Position numbers and translations under genes: made by a program | DNA from: Lithodes maja | Lineage: Eukaryota; Arthropoda; Malacostraca; Decapoda; Lithodidae | Direction: 5' to 3' | DNA length: 64,000 nucleotides | Assembly (NCBI GenBank): GCA_037953745.1 | Contig: JBAKBP010007393.1 | Location: 35,001-99,000 of the forward strand | The notes under the pieces: model-generated | Database searches by the model: none | Told to the model about the DNA's origin: nothing | What the model saw: the letters and a program-made list of their open reading frames with translations, nothing else | Part shown: positions 53,399-63,979 of the stretch, in pieces | Position numbering within the stretch: position 1 is the stretch's first letter | How the letters are laid out: each line of letters begins with the position of its first letter

Positions 53399-55301
53399 TG
53401 TGACGCTTCTGCATAGTAGCCATGTGCGGGCATGCGCGCGCGTCGGCTGCCCAGCCATTTAGAAACCGGCTGGTGGCAGCCGGCCGGCCGGCTTTTCCTT
53501 AGTATATATCCTACGACAATGTAACTAATGTCTGGGATATTCTTATGTTGTTTCACAGCTTGTAGCTGCCCTTATTCTTAACCAACGCATCTTAGTATAT
53601 TTTATTCTCGATAGTTGATTGTTTCATTATAATATAATTATAAGATGTAAGTCTAGTGAGAGTGGGAGGAGACGAGCGGGAGAGAGAGACCGGCTGGGGG
53701 ACGTTGCTTCGCGCGGAGAGTCTAGCTTGGGACGAGCCTGATGTTGCCACATGCATTTGATTGCAACGTTAGGCTTAGTTTCGACTCACGCACGGGGTAG
53801 AGGATTTTGACCCGGCAACTGTGTTGAGTGTTGCCAAGCATGGGATGTATTTTGCATGCCTAGGGTGGGGTCCAGACAGATTCAAGACTCAGAGCTCACC
53901 TCACTGTCGTACCCTTCGGACCCCCTTGATATCTATCCCTCTCAACCCCACTTAGAAACTTTCTCTCTTACTTTGTATACCTTCCTTCCACTACTTCACC
54001 AATCTATTTAATTATCCCATCCCCTTGATAGACCTTATATATATTATTGTATTAACGACGAGCTCTCAGATAATTAGATAGGATTTTGGGCTTTATGCGG
54101 AGATGTAATTGTTAATGAGACCTAGGAAGCTTTTTTGTTGTCTCATATTTGGTGGTTTCATGCTAGCTAGTGTGTTCTTGTGTCAGGTTAGCAGGGGCTA
54201 GACCGGAGGGGAGGCTTTTTGCGATCCTTTAAGTAAAGTCTGCTGGTGCGAGTCCTGTGGACCCGCACGACTTTACTAGGATACACGTGGGAGTCTGGGG
54301 GCATTTTCTTGTCTGTGTCCCTGTGTGTCTAGTGTTGTGTTGTGTGAGGGCCCTTGCCTAGTCCACTCAGCACTGCGCTAGCACGTCTTGCTTTTGTTTT
54401 AGGGTCGCCAGGAGAGAGTCAGATACTTGCGATCTGAGTCTCTCAAGAGAGCACCCTTTCAATTAGAGTAATTTGGCGCACAGACTTGGGAACGTCCCTA
54501 GGCTAGAGCAGGTGGCTCAGCCCGGGTATCCGAAGCCTATATCCTTCCGGCTAGACCTCTGCCGCCTGGCAGATTAACAGCTAGGGGTTTATCATCTCTG
54601 TATGCTTGTTATTGTGCCACAGTTTATCGTTTTTGTTTGCATTGTGAGTCAGGGTGTGGCTTAGAGACTCTGTCCGAGCAGGCTTGCCTGACTAAGAGTG
54701 AGAAGCACCCCTGTATGTGGTTATGTTGCGAGTTGCTGCCTTTATTTAATTATACCTATGCCATTATACACTGTATGTCCTATCACTAGTATTTATTCCT
54801 GCTTATGAGTTAAGAGTTCTCTAAATCCGTAACATACTTTCTTTGCTAAGCATCAGATCCTACAGTAGCCGCATGCAGTTTAGAAACCTGCATCTTGTCT
54901 ACCTGTACGATGTTTTGAGGACTGTTTGCTTTCACCTTCTTTCACGCAGGGGTGATTAGTTGTATTAATTAACGTAATGTTAAATGTACTTTCTTCTAGT
55001 TTGTTATTAAATTGTTTCTGCAATTTAATTCCGTTATCTATCTTTTCCTTGAAGCTTTAAGTCAACTTAATTGTGTGATCTTTTATATAGCCTGCTTGAC
55101 TATCAGCAGTCTATAGTGCGTGCACCCTGTAACCGAGTCATAGGATACCTCGTTGTCCAGGCAGGACTCTTGACGGTTTAGGGTGGTTTGTTGCCTGGGT
55201 TTATAGATAAGGGTTGGATCTAGCGTTTTCCGTTGTTGCTTGTTGCCGCATACCTAGTCCAATAGAAAGAGCCCAGTGTTTATATATCCCAGGACGTAAC
55301 A
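53399..55301 (+). repeat. 3' LTR of element B
   Basis: 1903 bp. Differences from the 5' LTR include ATAATATAATTATAAG for ATAATATATAAG near 53628, ATACACGTGGG for ATACCAGTGGG and GTAACATAC for GTAACGTAC. The hairpin is at 54232-54277. Confidence 0.9.
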
Positions 55302-55473
55302 ATAGTAACCTAGCTCTAGCCCAAAAGTCATCTACTTTAGTGCAGATTTTACAAAATCTTATTAACTGGGAATAAAAACAATTATAAGTTATTTTACTAT
55401 CGATATTACTACTAGGGAAAGGAAAGTTTATTACGTTAAAATTAAAATCAACTTTGTGATATACTTTAAGTAT
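55302..55473 (-). pseudogene. internal piece of the interrupted Naiad-type PLE
   Basis: Minus-strand codons read VYHKVDFNFNVINFPF, SSNIDS, FYSQLIRFCKIC, DDFWARARLL. These are the conserved blocks that follow the RT palm in this PLE type. The piece lies between the RTE-like LINE (right) and element B (left), and its frame agrees with the segments on both sides once those insertions and their short duplications are discounted. Confidence 0.8.
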
Positions 55474-57405
55474 GCACTGTGGTTGGGTAGTAGAGGGAAT
55501 GAAGATTCCGAGAGACAGAAACGAGCGAGGTACGTGGAGAGTAAGAGGGTGGTGAAGAGAGTAGTGAAGGAAAGTAAGAGAAGAGTAGATGAGGAATTTG
55601 GAAGGAATCTGAGTGTAAAATGGAGGGAGAGTAAGAAACTGTTCTGGAAAGAAGTCAAGAAAGTTAGGGAAGGTAGCAAGGGAAACAGTAAGGGTGTGAA
55701 AGATAAGAATGGGAGAATGCTAGCCGAGAAGCAAGAGAGAGTCGAAAGATGGAGGGAGTACTTCAGTGAGTTGCTAAATGAAAGGAATGAAGAGCCAGCA
55801 AACATAGCTGGATATGGTATGGGAGGGAGAAGAAGAGAAGTAGTGGAGGAGGAGGTGGGGATCAGGAGGTCAGAAGTGTGGGAAGCCATGAAAAGAGTGA
55901 AGTTGGGGAAAGCACCAGGAACAGATGGAGTGTGTGGGGAAATGTTGAGGTATGGTGGTGAGATAGTGATAGAATGGGTATGGAAAATGTGCAAACTAGC
56001 ATGGGAGAAGGGGAGTGCACCCGATGACTGGAAGACTGGCATAATATTCCCCCTATATAAGGGCAAAGGGGAAAGAGGAGTGTGTGGTAACCACCGAGGA
56101 ATATGTCTTCTAAGCGTAGTAGGGAAGGTATACAGTAGGGTAGTGATTGAGAGAGTGAGAGTGAGAACGGAGAAATGGATAGGCGACGAGCAGGGAGGCT
56201 TTAGGAAGGGAAGAGGATGTGTAGATCAGATTTTTACCCTGAATTGTGTTGTGGAGAAGTATCTGGAGAAGAAACAAAAGGTGTATGTTGCCTTTATGGA
56301 CTTGGAGAAGGCCTATGACAGAGTGGATAGAGAAGGTTTGTGGAAAGTACTTAGAATATACGGAGTAGAGGGCAAGTTGCTGAAAGCAGTGAAGAGCATG
56401 TATGAGGGTGCAAAGGCGGCAGTACGTGTGGAGAGTGAGCAGAGCGAGTTCTTTGACCTGAATGTTGGTTTGAAACAGGGGTGTGTGATGTCCCCGTGGT
56501 TGTTTACTGTATATATGGATGGAGTTATGAAAGAAATACTATCAAGAGCAGTGGATGTTGGTGTATCGCTGAAAAGGGAGGGAATTGAGTGGAAGCTACC
56601 TATACTGCTGTTTGCGGATGATACAGTTCTGATGAGTGATAATGAATGGGAGTTGCAGGGTCTGGTAAATGAGTTTGGAACAGTGTGCGAAAAACGGAAT
56701 TTGAAGGTAAATACGGGGAAGAGCAAGGTTATGGTCTTCGAAAGGGGTGAAGTCACAGAGTGTGAGGTGAAGCTGAACGGTCAGGCTATGGAGATCGTCA
56801 ACTCTTTTAAGTATCTGGGCAGTGTGTTGAGTAAAGATGGGACTATGGATGAAGAGGTGCGGGAGAGGGTACAACAGGGGAAGAGGGTTGTAGGAACGCT
56901 AAAAGCAGTAACAAGAAATAGGGTGGTCAGTATGGAAGTGAAGAAGTCCTTGCATGACACTGTGGTAATCCCGACACTGACTTACGGAAGCGAAGCATGG
57001 ACGTTGGTTGAGAGACTCAGACCAAGAGTGAGAGCAGTGGAAATGAATTACTTAAGGAGTGCGTGCGGAATTACATGGAGGGATAGACAGACTAATGAGG
57101 AAGTAAGAAGGAGGTGTGGTGTGGAGGTAGATGTGCTGGAAAGTGTGAAAAGGAACAACTTGAGATGGTTCGGCCATATGGAACGTATGGAAAGCGAGAG
57201 AATGACTAAGAGGGTGTACGAGAGCGAGGTGGAGGGACAGAGGGGGAGAGGTAGACCGAATATGAGGTGGAAGGATGGAGTGAGGAACTACATGAATGAA
57301 GGCGGTGCTGGTTGGGGGGAGGGGCGTCGACTGACTGGGGACAGAGGTGCATGGGGGCGGTTCGTTCGTGGCCACCCCTTCGGGGATCACGGCGTCAGGC
57401 AATAG
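55474..57405 (+). CDS. RTE-like LINE reverse transcriptase, partial but open
   Basis: The frame runs about 640 codons without stops. Motifs in order: a Lys/Arg/Glu-rich linker; GKAPGTDGVCGEMLRYGG; IIFPLYKGKGER and NHRGICLLSVVGKVYSRVV; DEQGGFRKGRGCVDQIFTL; FMDLEKAYDRVDRE (first catalytic Asp); GLKQGCVMSPWLFTVYMDG; LLFADDTVLMS (catalytic FADD); SFKYLGSVLS; and the C-terminal RWFGHMERM and GRGRPNMRWKDGV. This is a non-LTR RT of RTE-like type; it lacks the endonuclease. The open frame begins upstream at 55456, but those codons are antisense PLE. The intact frame and short tail suggest a recent insertion. Minus-strand frames at 55431-57402 are shadows. Confidence 0.85.
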   Translation, partial: ALWLGSRGNEDSERQKRARYVESKRVVKRVVKESKRRVDEEFGRNLSVKWRESKKLFWKEVKKVREGSKGNSKGVKDKNGRMLAEKQERVERWREYFSELLNERNEEPANIAGYGMGGRRREVVEEEVGIRRSEVWEAMKRVKLGKAPGTDGVCGEMLRYGGEIVIEWVWKMCKLAWEKGSAPDDWKTGIIFPLYKGKGERGVCGNHRGICLLSVVGKVYSRVVIERVRVRTEKWIGDEQGGFRKGRGCVDQIFTLNCVVEKYLEKKQKVYVAFMDLEKAYDRVDREGLWKVLRIYGVEGKLLKAVKSMYEGAKAAVRVESEQSEFFDLNVGLKQGCVMSPWLFTVYMDGVMKEILSRAVDVGVSLKREGIEWKLPILLFADDTVLMSDNEWELQGLVNEFGTVCEKRNLKVNTGKSKVMVFERGEVTECEVKLNGQAMEIVNSFKYLGSVLSKDGTMDEEVRERVQQGKRVVGTLKAVTRNRVVSMEVKKSLHDTVVIPTLTYGSEAWTLVERLRPRVRAVEMNYLRSACGITWRDRQTNEEVRRRCGVEVDVLESVKRNNLRWFGHMERMESERMTKRVYESEVEGQRGRGRPNMRWKDGVRNYMNEGGAGWGEGRRLTGDRGAWGRFVRGHPFGDHGVRQ

Positions 57406-57417
57406 ATAGATAGATAG
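55474..57417 (+). mobile_element. RTE-like LINE inserted in the PLE
   Basis: Its 5' edge lies where PLE codons stop (55473) and its 3' end is an (ATAG)n tail at 57402-57417, after which PLE codons resume. Only AT is repeated at the two edges, so the target duplication is 2 bp at most. The element is truncated at the 5' end in the endonuclease-RT linker. Confidence 0.82.
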
Positions 57418-59860
57418 ATGTACTGTTCATTAACAATCTCTATATTTATATCAAGACAATTTTCAACTTTATAATTTACGTTACATTGTGTGAGGGGAAT
57501 AGAATTAGGGTAAATAAGTTTAGCAACTTGATTAAAATTTAACAAATTGCAAACGAGAATATCATCAATATATCTACTATTATTACTTAACAATTTAGTA
57601 AGTGCTAATTTTTCTGGGATTTTATTTTTCTTGCTACTGTCAACTAAGTCTTTTATATATTTAAATTCTAAAGCAAGCAAGAATAAATCTGCAATTAAAG
57701 GGCTAGCATTTCCACCCATAGGAATTCCTAATATTTGTTTGAAAATGTAAGGCCCGAATCTAACATAAGTATTGAAAAGGAGGAATTTAAGGGCATCTTT
57801 AAGTTTAGTTCTATCAAAATATACAGAACTAGTGGGAGTAGAGCTAAGTGATGCATTATTAAAATATGTATAAACATTTATGAAATAATTACCATTCCCA
57901 ACGAACCTGTCAAAGTGCAAATCTATAATAAAGCAAAGCTCTGAATATACTAAATCTAAAGGCAAATTGGTATACAAAGTTGAAAAATCGAAGCTATGTA
58001 CCGAGGTAACTTTCGGCATGGTATTTATTTTATCAATAACTTCTTACGAATTGTCAACACTCCAATAATAGTTAATGCCAGTTCTTCTCATGATGGTATT
58101 ACAATATCTTTTGTGAGTACTTTTAATGTATTTTAAGCAATTAACGACTTGTTCTGATAGAGTTTTAGTGGTAGCAAATTTTGCTCCGGCAATAAAGCGA
58201 TATTTATAAGGTCTTTTATGAAATTTAGGTAACATGTATAATTTTGCAATGCACTTGTTCTTATCAGAAAGTTTAATATCAAATGTTATATTTTTCTTGG
58301 TATGTTCATCGATTAAGTTATCAATATTCAGATTATTTTGAATTTCATAAACAGAATTACCGCAAATATTTTTACGTAATATGTTACCTTTAATGCCTAA
58401 TTCTTTTTTCATGTTTTCAAGATAAAATTTCTTACATGTGAAGCTATAATTATTGCTGGCTTTATCTACTGTAGTGATTACGAAATGTTTATGTAAATTT
58501 ATTAAATCAGCTTTAAGCTTATTATAATTATAGTCTATAAAATCTGAAAGATTAAATTCATTTTTAAGCGAGAACATTTTATTTCTAATTAACTTAATTA
58601 ATAATTTAGACCATACTTCTAGTTCTCTCCCATCGCAGCGCACAATTTTTAACAATTTATCTTTTAATGTATTGACTGAAAAAACAATATATTTTAAAAT
58701 TATGTCCCATGTTACTTTATTACTCCCTATTCTAAATTTAAACCCTTTACGACATAGCTCCGCTAATTTGTTGTTTGCAAAATGTTTAACTAGTTCTACA
58801 TCACCTTTTAATATGTGACATATCGGACTATAAATGAACTTTGCTAGTGCATCACGTCTGCTAGCTGGCATATCCACGACTCTTTCACACACGCATTTAT
58901 TATTATTGAAAATATCATTATCTGAAAGATTTCCTAAAACTTTATTTTAATTACAAATAATAGACCCAACAGGTCGTTCATATGAATACACTATTAATGG
59001 TTTGAAATCTTTACAACCATCTGGTAACATGGACTTAACTTTCTTTGAATTAATAAGACTGTTAACATTAATTTTGTCTAAAATTTTAGAGGAATAATTT
59101 AAAGTGGACATGACTTTATCTTTAATACGGTTATCTTTGGATTTCTTAGAATTAGCTCTAATATATCCCATAAAAGCAAAGACTATATTCTTAAATTTAT
59201 TTGTGAAATTATGTTTATTGTTTAGAATATTTTCTATAAAAGGAGCAAAACTTTTCTTTTGTAGGCCTGTCAATGAATCTTTTATTTTTTTAATGACGAA
59301 ATTTCGATATAATGAATATAAATTATTAACAATAATTTTAATATCAGACCTGTTTTTCTTTTTATTAAATGTATTTAGTCTTCTATTACCGTGTCTACCA
59401 GGTCTTCTGTTTAAAACAGGGAAGTTAAAATATGAGTTATTAAAATCGTTTTTTAATAAATCTTTATACAAAATGTTGCCTACATTTTTTATTTGATTGT
59501 TAAGTCCAAATGGATAGATGGTAATTAATTTTCCAATCCAATAATTTTCTCTATCTAAAACATTTTGATTACTTTGAACAATTTCTATAATTTTGTATTT
59601 ACAATCAAATTTAGTACAATCTGTGTTAAAATGCTTATATACAAGAATCTTGGAGTCGATGCCGTTCTTAATTCATACGAATATACGAATATTATGCACA
59701 AGTTATATAGTTTTGAGTAAGTTATTCATACAATGTAGGGCTACAACCATATCGTCTAAGAATACATTGATAATATAATAAAGACCTCTATTGGGTCTTG
59801 GATTATTGACATAATAATTGTTTCCGCAACATACAGGTGACACAGGTGAGCCTGGTACAA
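57418..59860 (-). pseudogene. N-terminal endonuclease and RT of a Naiad/Chlamys-type PLE
   Basis: One minus-strand frame runs from about 59860 to 57418 with in-frame TAA stops at 58947-58949 and 58044-58046 and more stops near the start. Order: a GIY-YIG-like region (GLYYI, then a downstream REN.WIGKLITIYPFGLN stretch, nt about 59510-59800); a helical Lys/Asn-rich linker; PLIVYSYERPVGSIICN; a C-x-C pair (KCVCE, about 58890); then RT: VDKASNN, LYMLPKFHK, HSFDFSTLYTNLP, GIPMGGNASPLIADLF, and RYIDDI as catalytic box. Having the endonuclease before RT, and the CxC, point to the Naiad/Chlamys group rather than classic Penelope. It continues at 55473-55302 and 43747-43613. Confidence 0.75.
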
Positions 59861-60010
59861 GGGGTGTTGAGGATATACCACAAATTGTAAAATATTTTAC
59901 TCACACATAATAACAGTGTAGGAATAATGAAAAACGTCATGCTGGTCTTTAAACTATAAAGAAACCTTTGCTGAATTAAATTTAGTCACACCTTCACATA
60001 ATATATAGGT
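59861..60010. other. 5' flank of the PLE
   Basis: No motif seen; the PLE start is not defined. Confidence 0.3.
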
Positions 60011-60427
60011 TAGAACATAAGAAAATGAGAGTCTGCAGAAAGCCGATTGGCTCACACAAGGCAGATCCCTCTCACACCTAACCCTAATTATTAGCCCAGC
60101 TCACTAACACCATTAGGACTGACCTCACCAAAACGGTCAGAGGTCAGAACGCCGATTGGCCCACACCTGATAGATCCCCCTCACACCCAACCCATCTCAT
60201 CCATATGCCTATTTAATTTTATCTTAAAGCTCCCTATCGTTCTTGATCCCACTATAGCACTTGGTAGCCTATTCCACCTGTCTACAACTCTGTTACCAAA
60301 CCAATATTTGCCTATATCTTTTCTGAATCGAAATTTATCTAATTTGAAACCATTTGTTCGAGTTCTTTCGCAATCACTGAGCTTTAGTACATTTTGCATG
60401 TCCCCTTTATTAATCCCACTAACCCAC
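60011..60427 (-). mobile_element. 3' fragment of the LINE family seen at 22366
   Basis: The minus strand encodes VSGINKGDMQNVLKLSD to RTIGSFKIKLNRHMDEMGW, matching the last 90 residues of the 22396-23505 ORF, then the family tail ending CTTATGTTCTA. Only the 3' end was inserted. Confidence 0.8.
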
Positions 60428-60490
60428 ATATTCAGGTTACCTGAATATGTTGGCACCCATATGCAGTGTGTTACATACGAACTAAAGATA

Positions 60491-60539
<49 letters not shown>

Positions 60540-61009
60540 GTGTGGGCTCTGGAGTAGCAGGTTTCATCAAATTGCCCCTAAAATGTACATTCCAAAGTCT
60601 TAGATGTGCCAACCAAAGGCACACTATTATCATGACACTACAGCCAAACATGATCACCACATAATTGAGTTGTCCCTACAGACAGAAATGGTCACCATAC
60701 TATGAGGTGTATCTACAATGATGACTTGGACCTAGACAACATTGACAGGTTAACATGAAGGCTGTCACCTATACATTTATGTTGTGTCTTGAGTCCTTTG
60801 ATTCATGAAAAGGCAAACAATTTCCTTTTCTACTCCTATCACTATTGTACAGTGAAGGTCTTACATAAGTGCTCCAGGTTTCACGCCACCTCACTGTAAA
60901 CTGTCCACGAATAATCCTGTGACCAAATGTGTTTGCCATGTGGGGCAGGTTTGGTTTGGCGGATAAAATTGAAGTCGATCAGCTCTCTCGCCTCATTTTC
61001 ACCTGTAAT

Positions 61010-61075
<66 letters not shown>
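60428..61075. repeat. two (TA)n tracts and unassigned sequence between
   Basis: (TA)n at about 60493-60536 and 61014-61074. The 470 bases between them hold no recognised gene; the IYIYIY frames are microsatellite translations. Confidence 0.6.
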
Positions 61076-62587
61076 TGACATACGGAGCCCTGTATGTTAA
61101 TTTAAGATTAGAATTAGAGTTGAAGGAGTCGCACTACCCAAACGGTGAAGCAGACTAGCGAGTGGGGAAACTACCTCGCCCGCATACCAGCAAACAAGCC
61201 TTCACACCTGCGTGCGTCATAGGGGACCCTGCAAACTACTTGATGACCGACGCTATGACGTATGATCGACGCCAGGAGCTGTGAATGGACCAGGCACCTG
61301 TTATGCGACTCGAGGAGCTATGATTGGAGCCGGCACCACCCCCCGCCTCCTGATTCGTTCCTACACCATCATTGTTTAGTATATAAGACCCGAGTTGTGG
61401 GCATTCAAATCAGTCTCATTTGGAGTTGGGGAAGGTGAACTTGCAGCTGGAGGAAGACGGGGTGAAGTATTATAATGGGATTGTGACTGTCAGTCAGATT
61501 ATATATGTGTGTGTTAAGTGTGTTCGGTGTAAACACTTACGTTATGTTGGTTAGTGAGATATGTGATTGGGAATTAACGTGAACGCTACTATTATGTGTT
61601 TAACTATTTGATTGCGAATTAATGTTAACGCTACTATTATGTGTTTAACTATTTGATTGCGAATTAACGTTAAAGCTACTATTATGTACGTAACTATTTT
61701 AGTTGACTAACTTGTGGACTAAAGCAACTCTTTAAGTAATTGGGTTATGATGAAAGTAATACTATTGTTTTATATTAATACTTACGAGTTCTTTCATTTT
61801 TTTTTTAATTAAGCTTACATTGCTTAACGGTGCTTAGTACGGTGATGCTATTGTCTCATATTAGTAATATCGCCCTAGACTAACATGGCTGTGTTAATAT
61901 TACTTCTAGTGATTTCCTAAGCTGAAGAAAATTCTTTTGCTTCAAAATATTATTTTTGCTTTTCATATTATTTGAGTGAGACCTGAATCGAATCTATGAA
62001 GCGATCCTGTAACTTAATTTACTCCTAATTAAACCTCAATGTTACGTGGTTAAGAAATACATTTAACTAATTATTAAATATATATTTAACTTTTTATGTG
62101 ACTTTGATATTAATCCTGATGATAATAATAATATAATACTATTAACGTAAGACAAGAACCAAGAATAATTACATTAAATATAAATAAAAGGACATATAAG
62201 AAAACTATCTATTCATTTCAAAAAGGGTAAGAGACAGAAATATTCTTACTTTAATATTTATCTTTCAAGACTTTTTATAAAATTAATAGTCCTTCTTTAG
62301 CTATAACTTATTCGGTTCATAACCATAGCCTACTAAGCTTCGGTTAAATAATAATTCTTTATAAATACTACATGACTTTAATTAGTTTCAGTATTTTTCA
62401 TAATTAAAGAGTATCAGTCAATAAAGGATACTAAGTCCTAAGATCCAAAAGGAAAGGAAGCAACAACAGGAAATAATTTTATTAGATTTTACGTTTGTTT
62501 TGCCTTCAGCTGACTGATACCTTAATATATATCTCTGTGCTATCTAGATTCATCAAGTTAACCACTTGAGGATCAAGATACGTAACA
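61076..62587 (+). mobile_element. probable solo LTR inserted in a (TA)n tract
   Basis: It begins TGACATACGG after a (TA)n tract and ends ACGTAACA before another (TA)n tract, the same end as the Gmr1-like LTRs. A TATA box with a plausible start (GTATATAAGACC, then TCAGTCT) lies at 61379-61415. A 45-bp unit is repeated three times at 61571-61705. The start lacks the full TGTGACG, so family membership is tentative. Confidence 0.5.
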
Positions 62588-62645
62588 ATATATATATATA
62601 TATATATATATTGAGAATATATCACAAATACACGTGAGCCACTAA

Positions 62646-63242
62646 ATGTTTCTAGTCTCTCAGTGGGGATCGAACCATCGACCATCAGAACGATAGCCGA
62701 CGCTTAATCAATTACACCACGGCAGTCTAAAAGACACTCTGCCTTCTATCCTATTTATGTTAGGGAGAAGGGAAACCCACTAGGCGAATATATTTCAATT
62801 CAAACTTAGTTGTAGGATCCATATTTCCAGAATACCATACACGGATTTTTGAGTGTCCCGACGCAACTCGGGTTGAAATTGATTTCATTTAATTCTAACT
62901 CACAAAGCATGAGAGTTACAAATATTGAGAATATATCACAAATACACGTGAGCCACACAAATATTCTCCATATTTGTAACTCATGCTTTGTGGGTTAGAA
63001 TTAAATGAAATCAATTTCAACCCGAGTTGCGTCGGGACACTCAAAAATCCGTGTATGGTATTCTGGAAATATGGATCCTACAACTAGGTTTGAATTGAAA
63101 TATATTCGCCTAGTGGGTTTCCCTTCTCCCTAACATAAATAGGATAGAAGGCTGAGTGTCTTTTAGACTGCCGTGGTGTAATTGATTAAGCGTCGGCTAT
63201 CGTTCTGATGGTCGATGGTTCGATCCCCACTGAGAGACTAGA

Positions 63243-63247
<5 letters not shown>
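62646..63247. repeat. 0.6-kb palindrome built on a tRNA-derived SINE
   Basis: Left arm 62646-62934 and right arm 62961-63247 are reverse complements with few differences, around a 26-base loop. Each arm carries the same tRNA-like block (right arm 63166-63233: A box GGTGTAATTGATTAAGCG, B box GGTTCGATCCCC). Thirty-two bases before the left arm (62611-62642) are repeated exactly at 62925-62956 around the loop. Confidence 0.88.
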
Positions 63248-63297
<50 letters not shown>

Positions 63298-63308
63298 TAT
63301 ATATATAT

Positions 63309-63368
<60 letters not shown>
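63248..63368. repeat. (TA)n tracts
   Basis: Two TA microsatellites separated by AATTATATATATATACCG near 63294-63311. Confidence 0.95.
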
Positions 63369-63371
<3 letters not shown>

Positions 63372-63389
63372 AGTATAGCCAGGTAATAG

Positions 63390-63439
63390 ATTCTCTTTTA
63401 AACAGACGAGGTTTTAACCTCGTCTGTTTAAAAGAGAAT
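63390..63439. repeat. perfect 24-bp hairpin
   Basis: The arms 63390-63413 and 63416-63439 are exact reverse complements (starting ATTCTCTTTTAAACAGAC) with a 2-base loop TT. It is flanked by TA repeats on both sides. Confidence 0.9.
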
Positions 63440-63449
63440 ATATATATAT

Positions 63450-63530
63450 AAGAAAATGGGAGTCTGCAGAGAGCCGATTGGCCCACACAAGGCGGATCCG
63501 TTTCGAACCCAACCCATCTGAAGGGGGTTG
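63450..63530 (-). mobile_element. short LINE 3' tail fragment
   Basis: AAGAAAATGGGAGTCTGCAG and the following GCCGATTGGCCCACAC match the tail of the LINE family at 22366 and abut a second copy of the same tail beginning at 63549. Confidence 0.7.
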
Positions 63531-63548
63531 GGATGGTGGAACGAACAT

Positions 63549-63979
63549 AACATAAGAACATAAGAAAATGGGAGTCTGCAGAAAGCCGATTGGCCCAAAC
63601 AAGGCAGATCCTTCTCACACCTAACCCTAATTATAAGGCCTTATAAGCTGGGCTTATGAAATCCAGCTCACGAACACCATTAGGACTGACCTCACCGAAA
63701 CGGTTAGAGATCAGAAAACGGGGGTCTACAGAGCTCCGATTGGCCCACATCTGACAGATCCCCCTCACACCCAACCCATCTCGTCCATATGCCTATCTAA
63801 TGTTTTCTTAAAGCTCCCTATCGTTCTTGATCACACTATAGCACTCGGTAGCTTATTTCACCTATCTACAACTCTGTTACCAAACCAATTTTTGCCTATA
63901 TCCATTCTGAAACGAAATTTATCTAATGTGAAACAATTTGTTAGAGTTCTTTCGCTATCACTGAGCTTTAGTACATTTG
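63549..63979 (-). mobile_element. LINE 3' fragment of the same family
   Basis: It starts with tail text (CATAAGAACATAAGAAAATG) and runs through the last codons of the RT ORF (antisense of FKIKLN..., GNRVVD, LSDSE). Homology ends near 63979, just before an (ATT)n stretch at the window edge. Confidence 0.75.

Larger units (their letters stand above)
43748..55301 (+). mobile_element. Gmr1-like Ty3/gypsy retrotransposon, element B, defective
   Basis: LTRs 43748-45645 and 53399-55301 flank gag, protease, integrase, RT and RNase H in the same order as element A. Flanks carry ATAG on both sides (43744-43747 and 55302-55305). The coding region has two single-base frameshifts (near 47840 and 48250) and a 2-kb DNA-element insertion at 50617-52644. 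The LTRs differ at some 15-20 positions by eye, about 1%, so B is older than A. It sits inside the coding region of an older PLE. Confidence 0.92.

Noticed and set aside
43743..55306. 5-bp duplication ATAGT for element B
   Set aside because: It would require LTRs starting with G; the other family members start TGTGAC and have 4-bp duplications, and the PLE frame is restored with 4 bp.
58044..58949. Selenocysteine recoding in the Naiad-type PLE, as reported for some Naiad elements
   Set aside because: The two internal stops here are TAA, not TGA, so they are ordinary inactivating changes.
60881..61081. ORFs encoding IYIYIY stretches (also 31990-32351 and 60308-60664)
   Set aside because: They are translations of (TA)n microsatellites.
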